The position numbers and the translations under genes are program-made. The notes below the pieces were generated by a model that was given only the letters and a program-made list of their open reading frames with translations, did no database searches and was not told the origin of the DNA. DNA of 64,000 nt from Xanthomonas bonasiae (GTDB taxonomy: Bacteria > Pseudomonadota > Gammaproteobacteria > Xanthomonadales > Xanthomonadaceae): contig NZ_JAFIWB010000006.1 in assembly GCF_017163705.1 (NCBI RefSeq), forward strand, positions 124,001-188,000, given 5' to 3'. Of the stretch, positions 1-8,795 are shown piece by piece. Numbering within the stretch: position 1 is the stretch's first letter; each line of letters opens with the position of its first letter.

Positions 1-1
1 A

Positions 2-610
2 CTCGCCTACGCGTCGCGGCGCATGGGCCAGATCCTGGATTCGTACACCGTCTACTTCGACCTGGTGCTGGCCGGCACCGACGGCCGCATCCTCGCCAAC
101 GGCCGGCCGCAGCAGTACGCCTCGGCCGGCAGCGACGTGTCCGGGCAGGCCTGGTTCGAAGACGCCACGCGTACCCGCAGCGGCGAGGAATTCGGCTTCC
201 AGGACGTGCACGCCAGCACCCTGGCCGATGGCGAACGCGTGCTGGTGTACTCGTGCACGGTGCGCGACGGCGGCCGCGTCGACGGGCGCGTGCTGGGCGT
301 GCTCGGCATCGTGTTCCGCTGGGACGCGCTGGCGCAGACGGTGGTGCAGCGCACCCCGCTGTCGGAGCAGGAATGGGGCCGCAGCCGAGTGTGCATCGTC
401 GACCAGCGCGGCCAGGTCCTGGCCGATTCGGCCGGCCGCATGCTGCAGGAACGGATCGACTTCCCCGGCCGCGAAGCGCTGTTCAAGCAACCGCGTGGCG
501 CGGTGCTGAGCGACCTCGACGGGCGTCCGCACTGCATCGCGCACGCAGCCTCGCCCGGCTACGAAACCTATCGCACCGGCTGGCATTCGCTGATTCTGCA
601 GGCGCTGTAG
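2..610 (+). CDS. Cache-domain sensor protein, C-terminal part (5' end outside window)
   Basis: The reading frame is open from base 2, so the gene begins upstream of the window; the ATG at 23 is probably internal. The visible 202 residues read as an extracellular sensing module: an alternating beta/alpha pattern with phrases such as VLAGTDGRILANG, VLGVLGIVFRWDAL and VCIVDQRGQVLADS, typical of double-cache (PAS-like) ligand-binding domains. It ends shortly after a YRTGWHSLI segment with no membrane helix, HAMP, GGDEF, kinase or methyl-accepting domain after the cache, so any output domain must lie upstream. The stop is only 26 bases from the stop of the convergent MDR gene. The fold assignment is moderate; the signal sensed cannot be inferred. 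Confidence 0.6.
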   Translation, partial: LAYASRRMGQILDSYTVYFDLVLAGTDGRILANGRPQQYASAGSDVSGQAWFEDATRTRSGEEFGFQDVHASTLADGERVLVYSCTVRDGGRVDGRVLGVLGIVFRWDALAQTVVQRTPLSEQEWGRSRVCIVDQRGQVLADSAGRMLQERIDFPGREALFKQPRGAVLSDLDGRPHCIAHAASPGYETYRTGWHSLILQAL

Positions 611-636
611 CGCGACGCGGGCGGGCCGGCCAACGC

Positions 637-1638
637 TCAGCGCTGGCCGACCCTGATCACCACCTTGCCCTTGGCACGTCCGCGCTCGACGTAGGCCAGG
701 GCCTGCGCGGTCGCCTCCAACGGGAACACCCGATCCATCACCGGCCTGATGCTGCCGGCCTCGATCAACGCGCCGATCTCGCGCAACTGGTCGCCGTTGG
801 CGGTCATGAACAGGAAGGCGTAGCCGACCCCGTGCCGCCTGGCCTTTTTGCGGATGCCGCTGCTCAGCAGACGGATCGCCTGCCGCAACGGCCACGCCAG
901 GCCTTGTCGCACGGCGAAGTCCGGGTCCGGCGGGCCGGAGATGGAAATGAGCTGGCCGCCGGGCTTCAGCACGCGCAGGGATTTCTCCAGCACGTCGCTG
1001 CCCAGGCTGTGCAGGACCACGTCGTAGCCGTGCACGACGGTCTCGAAGTCCTGCGTGCGGTAGTCGATGACGAGGTCGGCGCCCAGCGCCTTCACCCAAG
1101 CGACGTTGCCGGTGCCGGTGGTGGTCGCGACGAAGGCGCCGAGGTGCTTGGCGAGCTGGATGGCGATGCTGCCGACGCCGCCGGAGCCGGCATGGATCAG
1201 CACCTTCTGTCCCTTCTGCAGCCGCGCCATCTCCACCAGGGCCTGCCACGCGGTCAGCGCGACCAGCGGAACCGAGGCGGCCTCCTCCATGCCGAGGTTG
1301 GCAGGCTTCAATGCCAGCGCGCTTTCCTTGACCACGATACGTTCGGCGAAGCTGCCGATGCGGTTGGCACGCGCGTACACCGCGTCGCCGGGCTTGAAGC
1401 GGCGCACGCCGGCCCCGACCCGCAACACCACGCCGGCCACGTCGTGACCCAGCACCAGCGGAAACCGGTGCGGCAGGATCAGCTTGAACTCGCCCTTGCG
1501 GATCTTCGCGTCGAGCACGTTGACGCCAGCGGCATGCACCTCCACCAGCACATCGTCGTCGCGCACCTCCGGTTCGGGCAGCTCGCCGATCCGGCCCGGG
1601 TGCCTGTTGCCATAGCCGTCGATAAAGAACGCTTTCAT
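637..1638 (-). CDS. NADP-dependent zinc-free alcohol dehydrogenase/quinone oxidoreductase (MDR)
   Basis: A 333-residue medium-chain dehydrogenase/reductase. The N-terminal GroES-like half contains LVLGHDVAGVVLRVGAGV; the Rossmann half has HAGSGGVGSIAIQLAKHLGA, the AxGGVG-type nucleotide-binding loop of quinone oxidoreductases. The structural zinc cysteine cluster of classical alcohol dehydrogenases is absent, so it most likely reduces quinones or enones with NADPH. Its ATG overlaps the TGA of the upstream membrane-protein gene (ATGA, 1635-1638), implying translational coupling. It is the last gene of the oxidoreductase operon that starts near 4795. The substrate is unknown. Confidence 0.85.
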   Translation of the reverse strand: MKAFFIDGYGNRHPGRIGELPEPEVRDDDVLVEVHAAGVNVLDAKIRKGEFKLILPHRFPLVLGHDVAGVVLRVGAGVRRFKPGDAVYARANRIGSFAERIVVKESALALKPANLGMEEAASVPLVALTAWQALVEMARLQKGQKVLIHAGSGGVGSIAIQLAKHLGAFVATTTGTGNVAWVKALGADLVIDYRTQDFETVVHGYDVVLHSLGSDVLEKSLRVLKPGGQLISISGPPDPDFAVRQGLAWPLRQAIRLLSSGIRKKARRHGVGYAFLFMTANGDQLREIGALIEAGSIRPVMDRVFPLEATAQALAYVERGRAKGKVVIRVGQR

Positions 1639-2015
1639 GATGTTTCCCTGACCAGAACGAACCCGAGGACGAACACGATTTCGAGCATCACCGCGACCAG
1701 GATCCCGCGGCCGGCGTGCCCGCTGGCCAGTTCGCCGATGCCCAGCGCCGCCAGCAACGTACAGGCGGTGACGAAGCCCGCCACCAGCGCCGAACGCGCC
1801 GGCGACGGCGCCGCGCCGCGTGCCATGAAGAACATCACGCTCAGGCCCGCATACAACGCGGCCCCGCGTCGCGCCATCAGCTCGGCCGAAGGCGAAGCGC
1901 CGACGTCCCAGTTCGCCAGCATCGCACCCGGCGAGAACATCCAGGTGCAGGCGATCGCCAGGAACAGCAGCGAGGTCAGCACCGACAGCGAGCGGAAACC
2001 CGGGCGCATGACCAT
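1635..2015 (-). CDS. Small membrane protein, DUF4345-like
   Basis: About 126 residues with four hydrophobic segments: an N-terminal helix starting SVLTSLLFLAIACTWMF, then ALYAGLSVMFFMA, a third around VTACTLLAALGIG and a C-terminal one through ILVAVMLEIVFVLGFVLV. The motif MARRGAALYAGLSVMFF resembles DUF4345/DoxX-like integral membrane proteins. The open frame extends further upstream, but the start at 2015 overlaps the stop of the preceding SDR gene as ATGA; an alternative ATG lies at 2009. Its own stop overlaps the MDR start in the same way, so three genes are chained by 4-base overlaps. Function unknown. Confidence 0.65.
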   Translation of the reverse strand: MVMRPGFRSLSVLTSLLFLAIACTWMFSPGAMLANWDVGASPSAELMARRGAALYAGLSVMFFMARGAAPSPARSALVAGFVTACTLLAALGIGELASGHAGRGILVAVMLEIVFVLGFVLVRETS

Positions 2016-2800
2016 CACCGGTTGAGGATGCGCGACAGCACGGCCTGGTGGATCCAGCGCGGCGTCGCCCACATGAAGACCGCGTTCAACTTGTTGATCA
2101 GCCCGGGCACCACGCTGATGCGACCGGCGTCCAGCGCGCGCATGCCGGCACGCACCACCGGCGGCGTCTGCATCATCAACGCCGCGAGCTGCGGCGTGAT
2201 CCGCTGCTGGGCGACGCGCGCGAAGCCGGTGTCGGTCAGCCCCGGGCACAGCGTGGTGACGGTGACGCCATCGCGCGCGAACTCGCGATGCAGCGCCTCG
2301 CCCAGGCGCAGGACATAGGCCTTAGCGGCCGAATACACCGCGAAGTCTTCCACGCCCTGGTAGGCCAGCAGGCTGGCCACCTGCAGGATCTTCCCGTGCC
2401 GGCGCCGCTGCATGTCCTGGCCGAACAGGTGGGTCATCGCGGTCAAGCTGGCGATATCCAGCTGGATCATCGACAGCACCGGCTCCAGCTCGGCCGCCAG
2501 GAACCGCCCCTGCAGCCCGTGCCCGGCATTGTTGATCAGCACCTCGACGTCGATGCCGCGCGCCTGCAGGCCGGCGTGGAGCCGGCGCACCGCCGCGATC
2601 TGCGACAGATCCACCTGCTCGACGAGGATCTCCACGCCGTGCCGCTGCCGCAACGCCTGCGCCAGCGCATCGAGCCGGTCCAGGCGCCGCGCGACCAGGA
2701 TCAGTCTGTGGCCGCGTGCCGCGTACTGCCGGGCGAATTCCTCGCCGAATCCACTCGATGCGCCGGTGATCAGCACCCAGCTGTCGCGTTGCGGTTTCAT
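2015..2800 (-). CDS. Short-chain dehydrogenase/reductase (SDR)
   Basis: About 261 residues from the Met of MKPQRDSWVLITG. The cofactor loop TGASSGFGEEFA is near residues 11-22, followed by VARRLDRLDAL, the NNAG motif, the catalytic Ser in VASLLAYQG and the YSAAK active-site Tyr/Lys. The Arg-rich segment after beta-2 suggests NADPH preference. It resembles the YqjQ/DltE-like classical SDRs with a long hydrophobic C-terminus (LINKLNAVFMWATPRW). An upstream in-frame ATG at 2872 would add 24 residues before the Rossmann fold and is less likely. It lies 40 bases after a second SDR gene and overlaps the next gene. Substrate unknown. Confidence 0.85.
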   Translation of the reverse strand: MKPQRDSWVLITGASSGFGEEFARQYAARGHRLILVARRLDRLDALAQALRQRHGVEILVEQVDLSQIAAVRRLHAGLQARGIDVEVLINNAGHGLQGRFLAAELEPVLSMIQLDIASLTAMTHLFGQDMQRRRHGKILQVASLLAYQGVEDFAVYSAAKAYVLRLGEALHREFARDGVTVTTLCPGLTDTGFARVAQQRITPQLAALMMQTPPVVRAGMRALDAGRISVVPGLINKLNAVFMWATPRWIHQAVLSRILNR

Positions 2801-2840
2801 GGTGATGGTCTCGATCGCGACAGGTGAGGGGCTGCAGGCT

Positions 2841-3629
2841 TCAGGCCGCCGGCCGGTAGCGTTCCGCGGCATTGGCCTGGCGGATGCTTCCCAGCAGCGC
2901 CTGCCTGGCGCCGTCGAGGGTGTCCCAGCGGTCGGCGTCGTGCAGCGGCGGGATGGTCACCAGTTCGCGGCGATCGAAGCCGATCAGCGCCGCATCGACC
3001 AGTTCCTCGACGTCCATCACCTCGGGCAGCGTGTTGACGTCGATGCCCGCGCGCTCCCAGATCTCGGTGCGGGTGGCCGCCGGAAGCACCGCCTGCACGT
3101 ACACGCCCTTGGGCGCCAGTTCCAGGTTCATGCCCTGCGACAGGAACAGCACGAAGGCCTTGGTCGCGCCGTACACGGTCATGCCGAATTCCGGCGCCAG
3201 GCCGACCACCGAGCCGATGTTGACGATCGCGCCGTCGCCGGACTGCGCCAGCCGCGGCGCGATCGCCACCGCCAGCCGTGTCAGCGCGGAGGTGTTGAGC
3301 GCCAGCAGGCGTTCGACGCCCTCGCCCGTCTGCTCGGCGAAACCGCCGGACTGGGCCATGCCGGCGTTGTTGATGAGGATGCCGATGCGCGCGTCGTCGC
3401 GCAGGCGCGCTTCGACCTGCGCAACGTCGGCCGCTGCGGTCAGGTCAGCCTGCAGCACGTCGACCGCGACGTTGTGCTCCGCGCGCAGGCGCGCGGCGAG
3501 CGCGTCCAGGCGGGTCTTGTCGCGTGCGACCAGGACCAGGTCGTGGCCGCGCTGGGCGAAACGCTGCGCGTAGACGGCGCCGATGCCGCTGGAGGCGCCG
3601 GTGATGAGGACGGTGGAGGTGCTGCTCAT
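2841..3629 (-). CDS. Short-chain dehydrogenase/reductase (SDR), second copy
   Basis: 262 residues starting MSSTSTVLITGASSGIG. It carries the TGxxxGIG loop, VARDKTRLDALAARL, NNAG, Ser in NIGSVVG and the YGATK catalytic pair. It shares the VARxxxRLDALA segment with the neighbouring SDR but is clearly diverged, so this is an old paralogy or independent recruitment rather than a recent duplication. It lies between the Old Yellow Enzyme gene (71 bases upstream) and the other SDR. A much longer frame running in from 5027 is a GC-driven read-through; the ATG at 3629 is the first consistent with the fold. Confidence 0.87.
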   Translation of the reverse strand: MSSTSTVLITGASSGIGAVYAQRFAQRGHDLVLVARDKTRLDALAARLRAEHNVAVDVLQADLTAAADVAQVEARLRDDARIGILINNAGMAQSGGFAEQTGEGVERLLALNTSALTRLAVAIAPRLAQSGDGAIVNIGSVVGLAPEFGMTVYGATKAFVLFLSQGMNLELAPKGVYVQAVLPAATRTEIWERAGIDVNTLPEVMDVEELVDAALIGFDRRELVTIPPLHDADRWDTLDGARQALLGSIRQANAAERYRPAA

Positions 3630-3700
3630 GCGAGTGGTCTCTTCGGATCGGAAGGGAAAGTGCGGCCACGACGACGTGGCCGGTGGGACGACGGTGCCGC

Positions 3701-4795
3701 TCAGGCGCTGGCGCTTTCGGCCAGCGTCGGGTAATCGATGTAGCCCTTGGCACCGCCGCCGTAGAGCGTGGCCGGATCCGGGGCGGCCAGCGGCGCGCCG
3801 GCCTGCAACCGCTCGACCAGGTCGGGATTGCCGATGAACGCGCGGCCGAAGGCGAACAGGTCGGCGCTGCCGGCGGCGAGGCTGGCGCTGGCCAGCGCCG
3901 GGTCGTAGCCGTTGTTGGCCAGATAGGTTTGCTTGAAGCGGCTGCGCAGCGCCGCGTAATCGAACGGCGCCACGTCGCGCGGCCCGCCGGTGGCGCCCTC
4001 CACCACATGCAGGTAGACGATGCCCAACGCGCTGAGTTGCGCGGCGATGTAGTCGTACTGCGGCTGCGGATCGCTGCAGGAGATGCCGTTGGCCGGCGAC
4101 ACCGGCGAGATGCGCACGCCGGTGCGCTCGGCACCGATGGCCTCGGCTACCGCCGCGGCGACCTCCAGCAACAGGCGCGCGCGGTTCTCGATGGAACCGC
4201 CGTAGGCGTCGCTGCGCTGGTTGGCGCCGTCCTTGATGAACTGCTCCAGCAGGTAACCGTTGGCGCCATGCAGCTCCACCCCGTCGAAGCCGGCGGCGAT
4301 GGCGTTGACCGCGGCCTGGCGGAAGTCGTCCACGATGCGTGGCAACTCGTCGCGCTCCAGCGCGCGCGGCGCGGACACGTCGGCGAAGCCGTTGTTGACG
4401 AAGGTCTTGGTGGCGGCGGCGATCGCCGAAGGCGCCACCGGCGCGGTCCCGCCGGGACGCAGGTCCACGTGCGAGACGCGGCCGACGTGCCACAGCTGCA
4501 CGAAGATGCGCCCGCCCTTGGCGTGCACCGCATCGGTGACCGCGCGCCATCCGTCGATCTGCGCCGGGGTGTAGATGCCGGGCGTGTCCTGGTAGCCCTG
4601 CGCGTCCGCCGAGATCTGCGTCGCCTCGGTGATCAACAGGCCCGCGGACGCGCGCTGGGCGTAGTAGGTGGCGGCCAGTTCGCTGGGCACCAAGCCCTTG
4701 CCGGCGCGGTTGCGGGTCAGCGGCGCCATGACGATGCGGTTGGCGAGCGTCAGCGGGCCCAGCGGGTACGGCGTGAACAGTGCGGTGTCGGACAT
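3701..4795 (-). CDS. Old Yellow Enzyme-family alkene reductase
   Basis: 364 residues starting MSDTALFTPYPLGPL. It shows the FMN-dependent NADH:flavin oxidoreductase barrel signatures MAPLTRNRAG, FVQLWHVGRVSH, GFDGVELHGANGYLLEQF, NQRSDAYGGSIENRARLL and ENRARLLLEV. The family reduces activated C=C bonds (enones, N-ethylmaleimide, nitrate esters) in the cytoplasm; NemA is the best-known relative. It is first in a five-gene minus-strand operon and divergent from a TetR gene, the arrangement seen for nemRA-type electrophile responses. The frame stays open upstream to 4930, but only this Met fits the family N-terminus. Natural substrate not inferable. Confidence 0.9.
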   Translation of the reverse strand: MSDTALFTPYPLGPLTLANRIVMAPLTRNRAGKGLVPSELAATYYAQRASAGLLITEATQISADAQGYQDTPGIYTPAQIDGWRAVTDAVHAKGGRIFVQLWHVGRVSHVDLRPGGTAPVAPSAIAAATKTFVNNGFADVSAPRALERDELPRIVDDFRQAAVNAIAAGFDGVELHGANGYLLEQFIKDGANQRSDAYGGSIENRARLLLEVAAAVAEAIGAERTGVRISPVSPANGISCSDPQPQYDYIAAQLSALGIVYLHVVEGATGGPRDVAPFDYAALRSRFKQTYLANNGYDPALASASLAAGSADLFAFGRAFIGNPDLVERLQAGAPLAAPDPATLYGGGAKGYIDYPTLAESASA

Positions 4796-4949
4796 GGTGG
4801 CGTTGGTTCTCGAAGGTGGAGGCGTGCCGGCGGCGCGAAGATCGGCACCGCAATGCGGCGCGCCGCGGCGATGGACGGGCGCCCCCGGGAAACAGGTGAA
4901 TCGAAGCAGCCACGTAATGATGACGAACATAATCTAACTTGTCAACGTT

Positions 4950-4969
4950 TTGATGATGACCAGCATCAA
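4950..4969. promoter_or_regulatory. Inverted repeat, candidate TetR operator
   Basis: TTGATG, eight bases, CATCAA form a 6-bp inverted repeat in the 218-base gap between the divergent oxidoreductase operon and the TetR gene. The surrounding stretch, about 4915-4975, is clearly more AT-rich than the genes, as expected for back-to-back promoters. The position 45 bases before the TetR start fits autoregulation and control of the operon. The assignment is inferred from location and symmetry only. Confidence 0.4.
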
Positions 4970-5013
4970 TGTATCCTTGACCCTGGAAAAGGCGACACTG
5001 GAGGGCATCCGCG

Positions 5014-5613
5014 ATGAAGGTCAGCAAGGCGCAGGCGCAGGCGAACCGGGCGCATATCGTCGAAACCGCGTCCGCGCTGTTTCGCGAGCGCGGCTACGAG
5101 GGGATTGGCGTGGCCGATCTGATGGCCGCCGCCGGTTTCACCCACGGCGGCTTCTACAAGCACTTCGCGTCCAAGGCCGACCTAGCGGCGGAGGCGACGG
5201 CATGCGGGATCGCGCAGACGGTGGCCCAGGTCGGTGGAATCGATACGCCGGAATTCGTCCGCCGCTATGTGTCGCGCGCGCACCGCGATACCCGCACGGT
5301 CGGCTGCACCATGGCCGCGCTGGGCGGCGACGCCGCGCGCCAGCCGGAGGCGGTGCGGGCCGCGTTCGCGGACGGCATCGAAGGCGTATTGGCGGCCCTG
5401 GAACGCGAGGACGCTGCAGCGACCGACGGCGGCCCCAACCAAGCGCGCGCCAAGCGCCTGGACATGCTGGCGCACGCCCTCGGCGCGATCGTCATGTCGC
5501 GGGCCTGCCCCGACGATTCGCCGCTGGCGGACGAGATCCTCGCCACCTGCCGCGCCACCCTGCTCGCATCGTTGGACCCGGGCCTGGAGACAGACACGCG
5601 CGGCGCGGCGTGA
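5014..5613 (+). CDS. TetR/AcrR-family transcriptional repressor
   Basis: 199 residues. The N-terminal 60 residues form the TetR helix-turn-helix: RAHIVETASALFRERGYEGIGVADLMAAAGFTHGGFYKHFASKADL, with the conserved GGFYKHF recognition-helix region (written here in part). The C-terminal ligand domain holds two cysteines, in VGCTMAAL and SRACPDD, that could react with electrophiles as in NemR, though this is not shown. A GGAGG ribosome-binding site lies about 8 bases before the ATG. It is divergent from the OYE/SDR/MDR operon, its probable target. It resembles the branch with TetR_C-type domains regulating reductases. Confidence 0.88.
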   Translation: MKVSKAQAQANRAHIVETASALFRERGYEGIGVADLMAAAGFTHGGFYKHFASKADLAAEATACGIAQTVAQVGGIDTPEFVRRYVSRAHRDTRTVGCTMAALGGDAARQPEAVRAAFADGIEGVLAALEREDAAATDGGPNQARAKRLDMLAHALGAIVMSRACPDDSPLADEILATCRATLLASLDPGLETDTRGAA

Positions 5614-5775
5614 TCGCGGCGATCGCGCGCCACACCCAGGCGCCGCGACGTCGGCACCCGGAAAACCCTCGCGAGCAGTGGGAACGGCAGGTCCGCATCT
5701 GCATCGCGGCCGTCGGTCATGGACGTTGCGTACCGAAGCGGATGCACTGGGCGCGCGGCCGGCGTGTCATCAGGC

Positions 5776-5811
5776 AAAAAAAAGCCCGGGCGCGTGACGC
5801 GGCCCGGGCCT
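5776..5811 (-). terminator. Rho-independent terminator of the 5826 gene
   Basis: Read on the minus strand, a GC-rich stem (GCCCGGGC arms with one bulge, short loop) is followed by eight Ts. It sits 15 bases after the stop of the SmpA/OmlA-like gene. Confidence 0.85.
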
Positions 5812-5825
5812 GCTGCTGCGACCGC

Positions 5826-6299
5826 TTATTCGCGGTAGCCGCTGTCGTTCTTGTTGTGGATGATCCAGATCAGGTTGCCGCCGCTGCCCATCGACTTGCC
5901 GGCGAACACCAGGCGGCCCTGGCCCTTGTAGGCCAGTTCGTAACGGTAGCGGTCGCCGCCGTAGAAGAACGGGATGAAGGCCTTGCCGGTGACGTAGGAC
6001 CCCTGGTCGGTCGGTTCGCCGATCAGGTCGGTCACCTGCTTCATCGGCATGCCGATCTTGAGCTGGGTGAACTTGCTGTCGGGTGCCGGCTTGCCGGTGA
6101 TCTCGCCTTCGTAATCGTTGACGCCCTTGACGGTCTCGCCGTAACCAGCCTCGACCTGCGAGGAATTGGTAACTTCGCCATCGGCGTTCATCCAGCTTGG
6201 CGTGCCGCTATGCTTCTTCGCCATCGCCTGCATCGGCAGCGCGGCCGCCATCGCCACGGCCAGCACCAGGGCTCCCGTCCATACACGGTTGATCTGCAT
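5826..6299 (-). CDS. Exported SmpA/OmlA-like (BamE fold) protein
   Basis: 157 residues from MQINRVWTGALVLAV. An N-terminal signal peptide of about 27 residues ends near MQAMA-KKH; there is no lipobox cysteine, so it should be soluble periplasmic rather than a lipoprotein. The segment FTQLKIGMPMKQVTDLIGEPTD is the hallmark of the SmpA/OmlA-type two-layer fold found in BamE and many small envelope proteins. The start is supported by AGGAG 6 bases upstream; an earlier in-frame ATG at 6338 has no such site and would bury the signal peptide. Divergent from the 6543 gene. The precise role is unknown. Confidence 0.7.
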   Translation of the reverse strand: MQINRVWTGALVLAVAMAAALPMQAMAKKHSGTPSWMNADGEVTNSSQVEAGYGETVKGVNDYEGEITGKPAPDSKFTQLKIGMPMKQVTDLIGEPTDQGSYVTGKAFIPFFYGGDRYRYELAYKGQGRLVFAGKSMGSGGNLIWIIHNKNDSGYRE

Positions 6300-6542
6300 C
6301 TTTTCGCTCCTTGCATCCATTGAGTGCCCCCTGTCCATCGTCTGTCATGCCAGCGCGGGAACATCCGCTGGCCAGCGCCGCATTAGTGCATGCGTCGGCG
6401 CCGATGTCCACGCCTGGCGGGCGCCGCCATCGACGCTTGCCTGCATCCGCCGGGCATGCTAAAAAACGCGCCAGCGTGATGCGCATTCCAGGCGCAAGCC
6501 CATGGATCAGGCGCCACCGCCCCACCGCAAGGACGTGCCGTA

Positions 6543-7028
6543 ATGCTCACTTACCGTCGCCCCCGTGTCCTGCCCGCGCTGTGCGCCCTGGCACTGCTGG
6601 GGAGCGCGCCGCTGGCCTCGGCCGACATGTTCGGCAGTCCCGAAGACATCGCCCGCAGTTGGCTCGGCCACGACGCCGCCGAGTTGATGATGCAGTGGCC
6701 GGTGGACCGCGGGCTGTACACCTCGGAGAACACCGAGACCCACGAAACCGCCTACACCTATAACTTCGGTGTCGAGGAGCATTACCGGACCGACTACTGG
6801 ACCGAGCAGGGCGGGGTGATCGGCATGGCCCCCGGCGGCAACGGCGTGGCGCCCACGCCGATCTTCGAGCAGAACCAGCGCAGCCAGACCGTTTTCGTGC
6901 CGGCCGAACACCACTGCGAGATCACCTTCGTCGCCGATGCCGAAGGCATCATCACCCGCTACGATTTCGCCGGCAGCAAGTGCCAGCCGTATATCCGCAG
7001 CTGGGGCCGGCCGAAGAAAAAGAAATAG
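6543..7028 (+). CDS. Exported protein of unknown function
   Basis: 161 residues. A signal peptide (RRPRVLPALCALALLGSAPL) is cleaved near ASA-DM. The mature part begins MFGSPEDIARSWLGHDAAELMMQWP, a WxGxxxxxLxxxWP pattern shared with small exported Xanthomonadaceae proteins, contains an AYTYNFGVEEHYRTDYW stretch and a possible disulfide pair (Cys in HHCEITF and SKCQPY), and ends in a Lys run. The second half, EITFVADAEGIITRYDFAGSKC, reads like a single sandwich domain. The 7079 gene follows 50 bases later. No function can be assigned. Confidence 0.7.
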   Translation: MLTYRRPRVLPALCALALLGSAPLASADMFGSPEDIARSWLGHDAAELMMQWPVDRGLYTSENTETHETAYTYNFGVEEHYRTDYWTEQGGVIGMAPGGNGVAPTPIFEQNQRSQTVFVPAEHHCEITFVADAEGIITRYDFAGSKCQPYIRSWGRPKKKK

Positions 7029-7078
7029 TCGCCGCGCGCGTTGCCGGCTTTCGATTCGCACACACAGGGGAACATCCG

Positions 7079-7537
7079 ATGAGCGCAAAGAATTCACTCG
7101 CCCGTGTCGCCTGGTCGGCGATCGCATTGACGCTGCTGGCGCTGAGCGCCCCGGCGCTGGCCGCAGGTCCGCGCCATGGCGAGATCGTGGCGCTGGAGCC
7201 GATCGAGAACAAGAATACCGACGTGCCCGAGCGGACCAAGACCATCAAAAATGCCGCCGCCAGTCTCGGCGGCCTGGCCGGCGGCTTCCTCGGCCTGAAG
7301 AGCAAGAGCTCGGTGGGCGTCGGCACCGGGCAGGCGGCCGGCGCCGCCGCCGGCGAAACCGTGGGCGCCAAGATCGCCGGCAACGGCCCGGCCGCGCACT
7401 ACATGGTGAAGATCCGCTTCGACAACAAGTCGCAGACTGTGGTGTCCAAGCCAAGCGCCGAAGTGGCCGGGCTGGCGGTCGGCAGCCGGGTCAAGGTCAC
7501 CGGCAGCGGCGAGGACATGCGCATCGAGGCCGAGTGA
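7079..7537 (+). CDS. Exported glycine-zipper (SlyB-like) envelope protein
   Basis: 152 residues beginning MSAKNSLARVAW. The signal peptide ends at ALA-AGPRHGEIV; no lipobox is seen. The centre is a Gly/Ala-rich double segment (ASLGGLAGGFLGL and GVGTGQAAGAAAGETVGAKI), the glycine-zipper 2TM pattern of SlyB/Rcp-type proteins. The C-terminus, YMVKIRFDNKSQTVV then LAVGSRVKVTGSG, matches the domain that follows the zipper in that family. The longer open frame from 6980 has no signal peptide at its start. It is followed by a strong terminator, so it probably ends a two-gene unit with 6543. Confidence 0.72.
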   Translation: MSAKNSLARVAWSAIALTLLALSAPALAAGPRHGEIVALEPIENKNTDVPERTKTIKNAAASLGGLAGGFLGLKSKSSVGVGTGQAAGAAAGETVGAKIAGNGPAAHYMVKIRFDNKSQTVVSKPSAEVAGLAVGSRVKVTGSGEDMRIEAE

Positions 7538-7579
7538 GCAGCACCGGCGCGGCCACTGCGCCCGCGCCGCTCGGCAAGC

Positions 7580-7608
7580 AAAAAAAAGCGCCCTCGGGCG
7601 CTTTTTTT
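7580..7608. terminator. Bidirectional terminator between 7079 gene and gapA
   Basis: A GCGCCC-TC-GGGCGC hairpin flanked by A8 on the left and T7 on the right, so it works on both strands. It separates the convergent glycine-zipper gene and gapA. Confidence 0.9.
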
Positions 7609-7625
7609 GTGGGCGGCGCGGCGGC

Positions 7626-8681
<1,056 letters not shown>

Positions 8682-8725
8682 CTATCAGGCCGGCCGCATC
8701 GCGCCCGGCATGCGCTTCGACGCGT

Positions 8726-8739
8726 TTGATCAGGATCAA
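8726..8739. promoter_or_regulatory. FNR/ANR-type binding site
   Basis: TTGATCAGGATCAA is an exact match to the FNR/ANR consensus TTGAT-N4-ATCAA. It is centred about 63 bases before the ompW start and 105 before gapA. OmpW genes in enterobacteria are known FNR targets, which makes ompW the likelier client. Clp, the Xanthomonas CRP homologue, prefers TGTGA-type sites, so FNR-type recognition is favoured. Confidence 0.75.
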
Positions 8740-8795
8740 GGCGGCGCGGCGACGCCGGCAGGACACTGCGCCCACACCCAAACGAGACACCCATC

